A DNA stretch of 13,848 bases from an uncultured Limosilactobacillus sp. (GTDB taxonomy: Bacteria > Bacillota > Bacilli > Lactobacillales > Lactobacillaceae), in contig CALVFC010000024.1 of the NCBI GenBank assembly GCA_944326735.1, forward strand, positions 1 to 13,848, read 5' to 3'. Positions 13,480 through 13,848 of this stretch are shown here, in pieces. Both the position numbers and the translations under genes were made by a program. The notes below the pieces were generated by a model. It searched no databases. It saw nothing but the letters and a program-made list of their open reading frames with translations, and was not told the origin of the DNA. Position 1 is the stretch's first letter. Every line of letters begins with the position of its first letter.

Positions 13480-13848
13480 TTAGAAGTGATTTGCTAAGTG
13501 ATGTTGAACCTTGTTCTTAACTTTGGTCGTAACTGAATCGATGAAATGGACGGACAGGGGTAATTGTTCAATCTTGTTTGCCGTCCAGGACTTCAGGACC
13601 TGCTTGAAATCGCTGTTGCGGTCGATTGCCACGATCCCGCAGTCACCACCACCAGCACCAGATGTCTTGGCAGCCCCGTTAAAGGTTTCCGCAATCTGAC
13701 ACAGTTGGTGGAGGGCCTTTGTCTCAATGTGCACGCCGGACTTCCGCCCCAGGTCGGTGAGCAGTTGCCGGTTGTAGCGAATTTCCGCTTGAATCTTGGC
13801 TAAGTCCGCGTCGTGGAAACCGTCCACCATCCGGGAGATGCAGTGTTT
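13480..13848 (-). CDS. mvaK2: Phosphomevalonate kinase, C-terminal part (cut by window edge)
   Basis: The last 122 codons of a GHMP-family kinase that phosphorylates 5-phosphomevalonate to 5-diphosphomevalonate. The frame stays open to the right edge (KHCISR precede the first methionine visible), so this is a truncated view, not a gene start. The GHMP motif 3, KTSGAGGGDCGIVAI, is the form typical of phosphomevalonate kinase. The upstream helix ending IRYNRQLLTDLG also fits the family. The isomerase gene follows downstream, the usual mvaK2-fni order of lactic acid bacteria. The stop TAA is at 13480-13482. Confidence 0.92.
   Translation of the reverse strand, partial: KHCISRMVDGFHDADLAKIQAEIRYNRQLLTDLGRKSGVHIETKALHQLCQIAETFNGAAKTSGAGGGDCGIVAIDRNSDFKQVLKSWTANKIEQLPLSVHFIDSVTTKVKNKVQHHLANHF

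Overview
This is a chromosomal segment from a low-GC-type Gram-positive bacterium, very probably a member of the Lactobacillaceae. A Limosilactobacillus-like heterofermenter is my best guess, from the GC-rich codon choice, the gene families and the strong GGAGG ribosome binding sites. The genus is inference; no rRNA or tRNA gene is present to test it.

Layout. 1-399 (-) is the N-terminal part of an MFS transporter cut by the window edge. 400-801 is an AT-rich divergent control region with promoters on both strands and a putative short minus-strand RNA ending in its own terminator. 802-1050 (+) is a small stand-alone cytochrome b5-fold protein. It shares a perfect bidirectional terminator with a convergent Cof-type HAD phosphatase (1112-1924, -). 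A divergent promoter pair then serves the HAD gene and a four-gene plus-strand operon: RsmF-type rRNA methyltransferase, SPFH/band 7 membrane protein, LytS-type sensor kinase and LytTR-type response regulator (2075-6822). A 325-base control region (6823-7147) leads into lrgA-lrgB-ldh (7148-9310). 9559-10482 is an AT-rich HTH-Panacea (antitoxin-like) gene broken by two in-frame stops. 10598-11632 (+) is a secreted beta-lactamase-fold serine hydrolase. On the minus strand come a YjjG-type HAD nucleotidase (11674-12360), type 2 isopentenyl-diphosphate isomerase (12373-about 13416) and the C-terminal end of phosphomevalonate kinase (13480 to the edge): the tail of a mevalonate-pathway operon.

How the genes fit together. 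The most coherent story is a pyruvate/lactate module. A LytS/LytR pair lies directly before an LrgA/LrgB pair, the family that includes the LytST-controlled pyruvate facilitators of Bacillus (PftAB). L-lactate dehydrogenase, which interconverts pyruvate and lactate, follows as the third gene of that operon. The lrgA upstream region contains two direct repeats, GGCATTTCAC and GGCATTTCAT, separated by exactly 11 bp. This is the architecture and, as I remember it, the sequence recognised by the E. coli LytTR regulator YpdB. LytS also carries two arginines (R86, R113) with the same 27-residue spacing as the pyruvate-binding arginines described for E. coli BtsS. A Rex/CRP-like palindrome lies just downstream of the repeats and could add redox control.

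Other points of interest: the HTH-Panacea gene with two stops but no frameshift, an apparent AUU start codon for the isomerase, an Asn in place of the NAD-binding Asp of lactate dehydrogenase, and the putative small RNA/attenuator at about 518-593. I see no CRISPR array, insertion sequence, phage gene or RNA gene of a known class.
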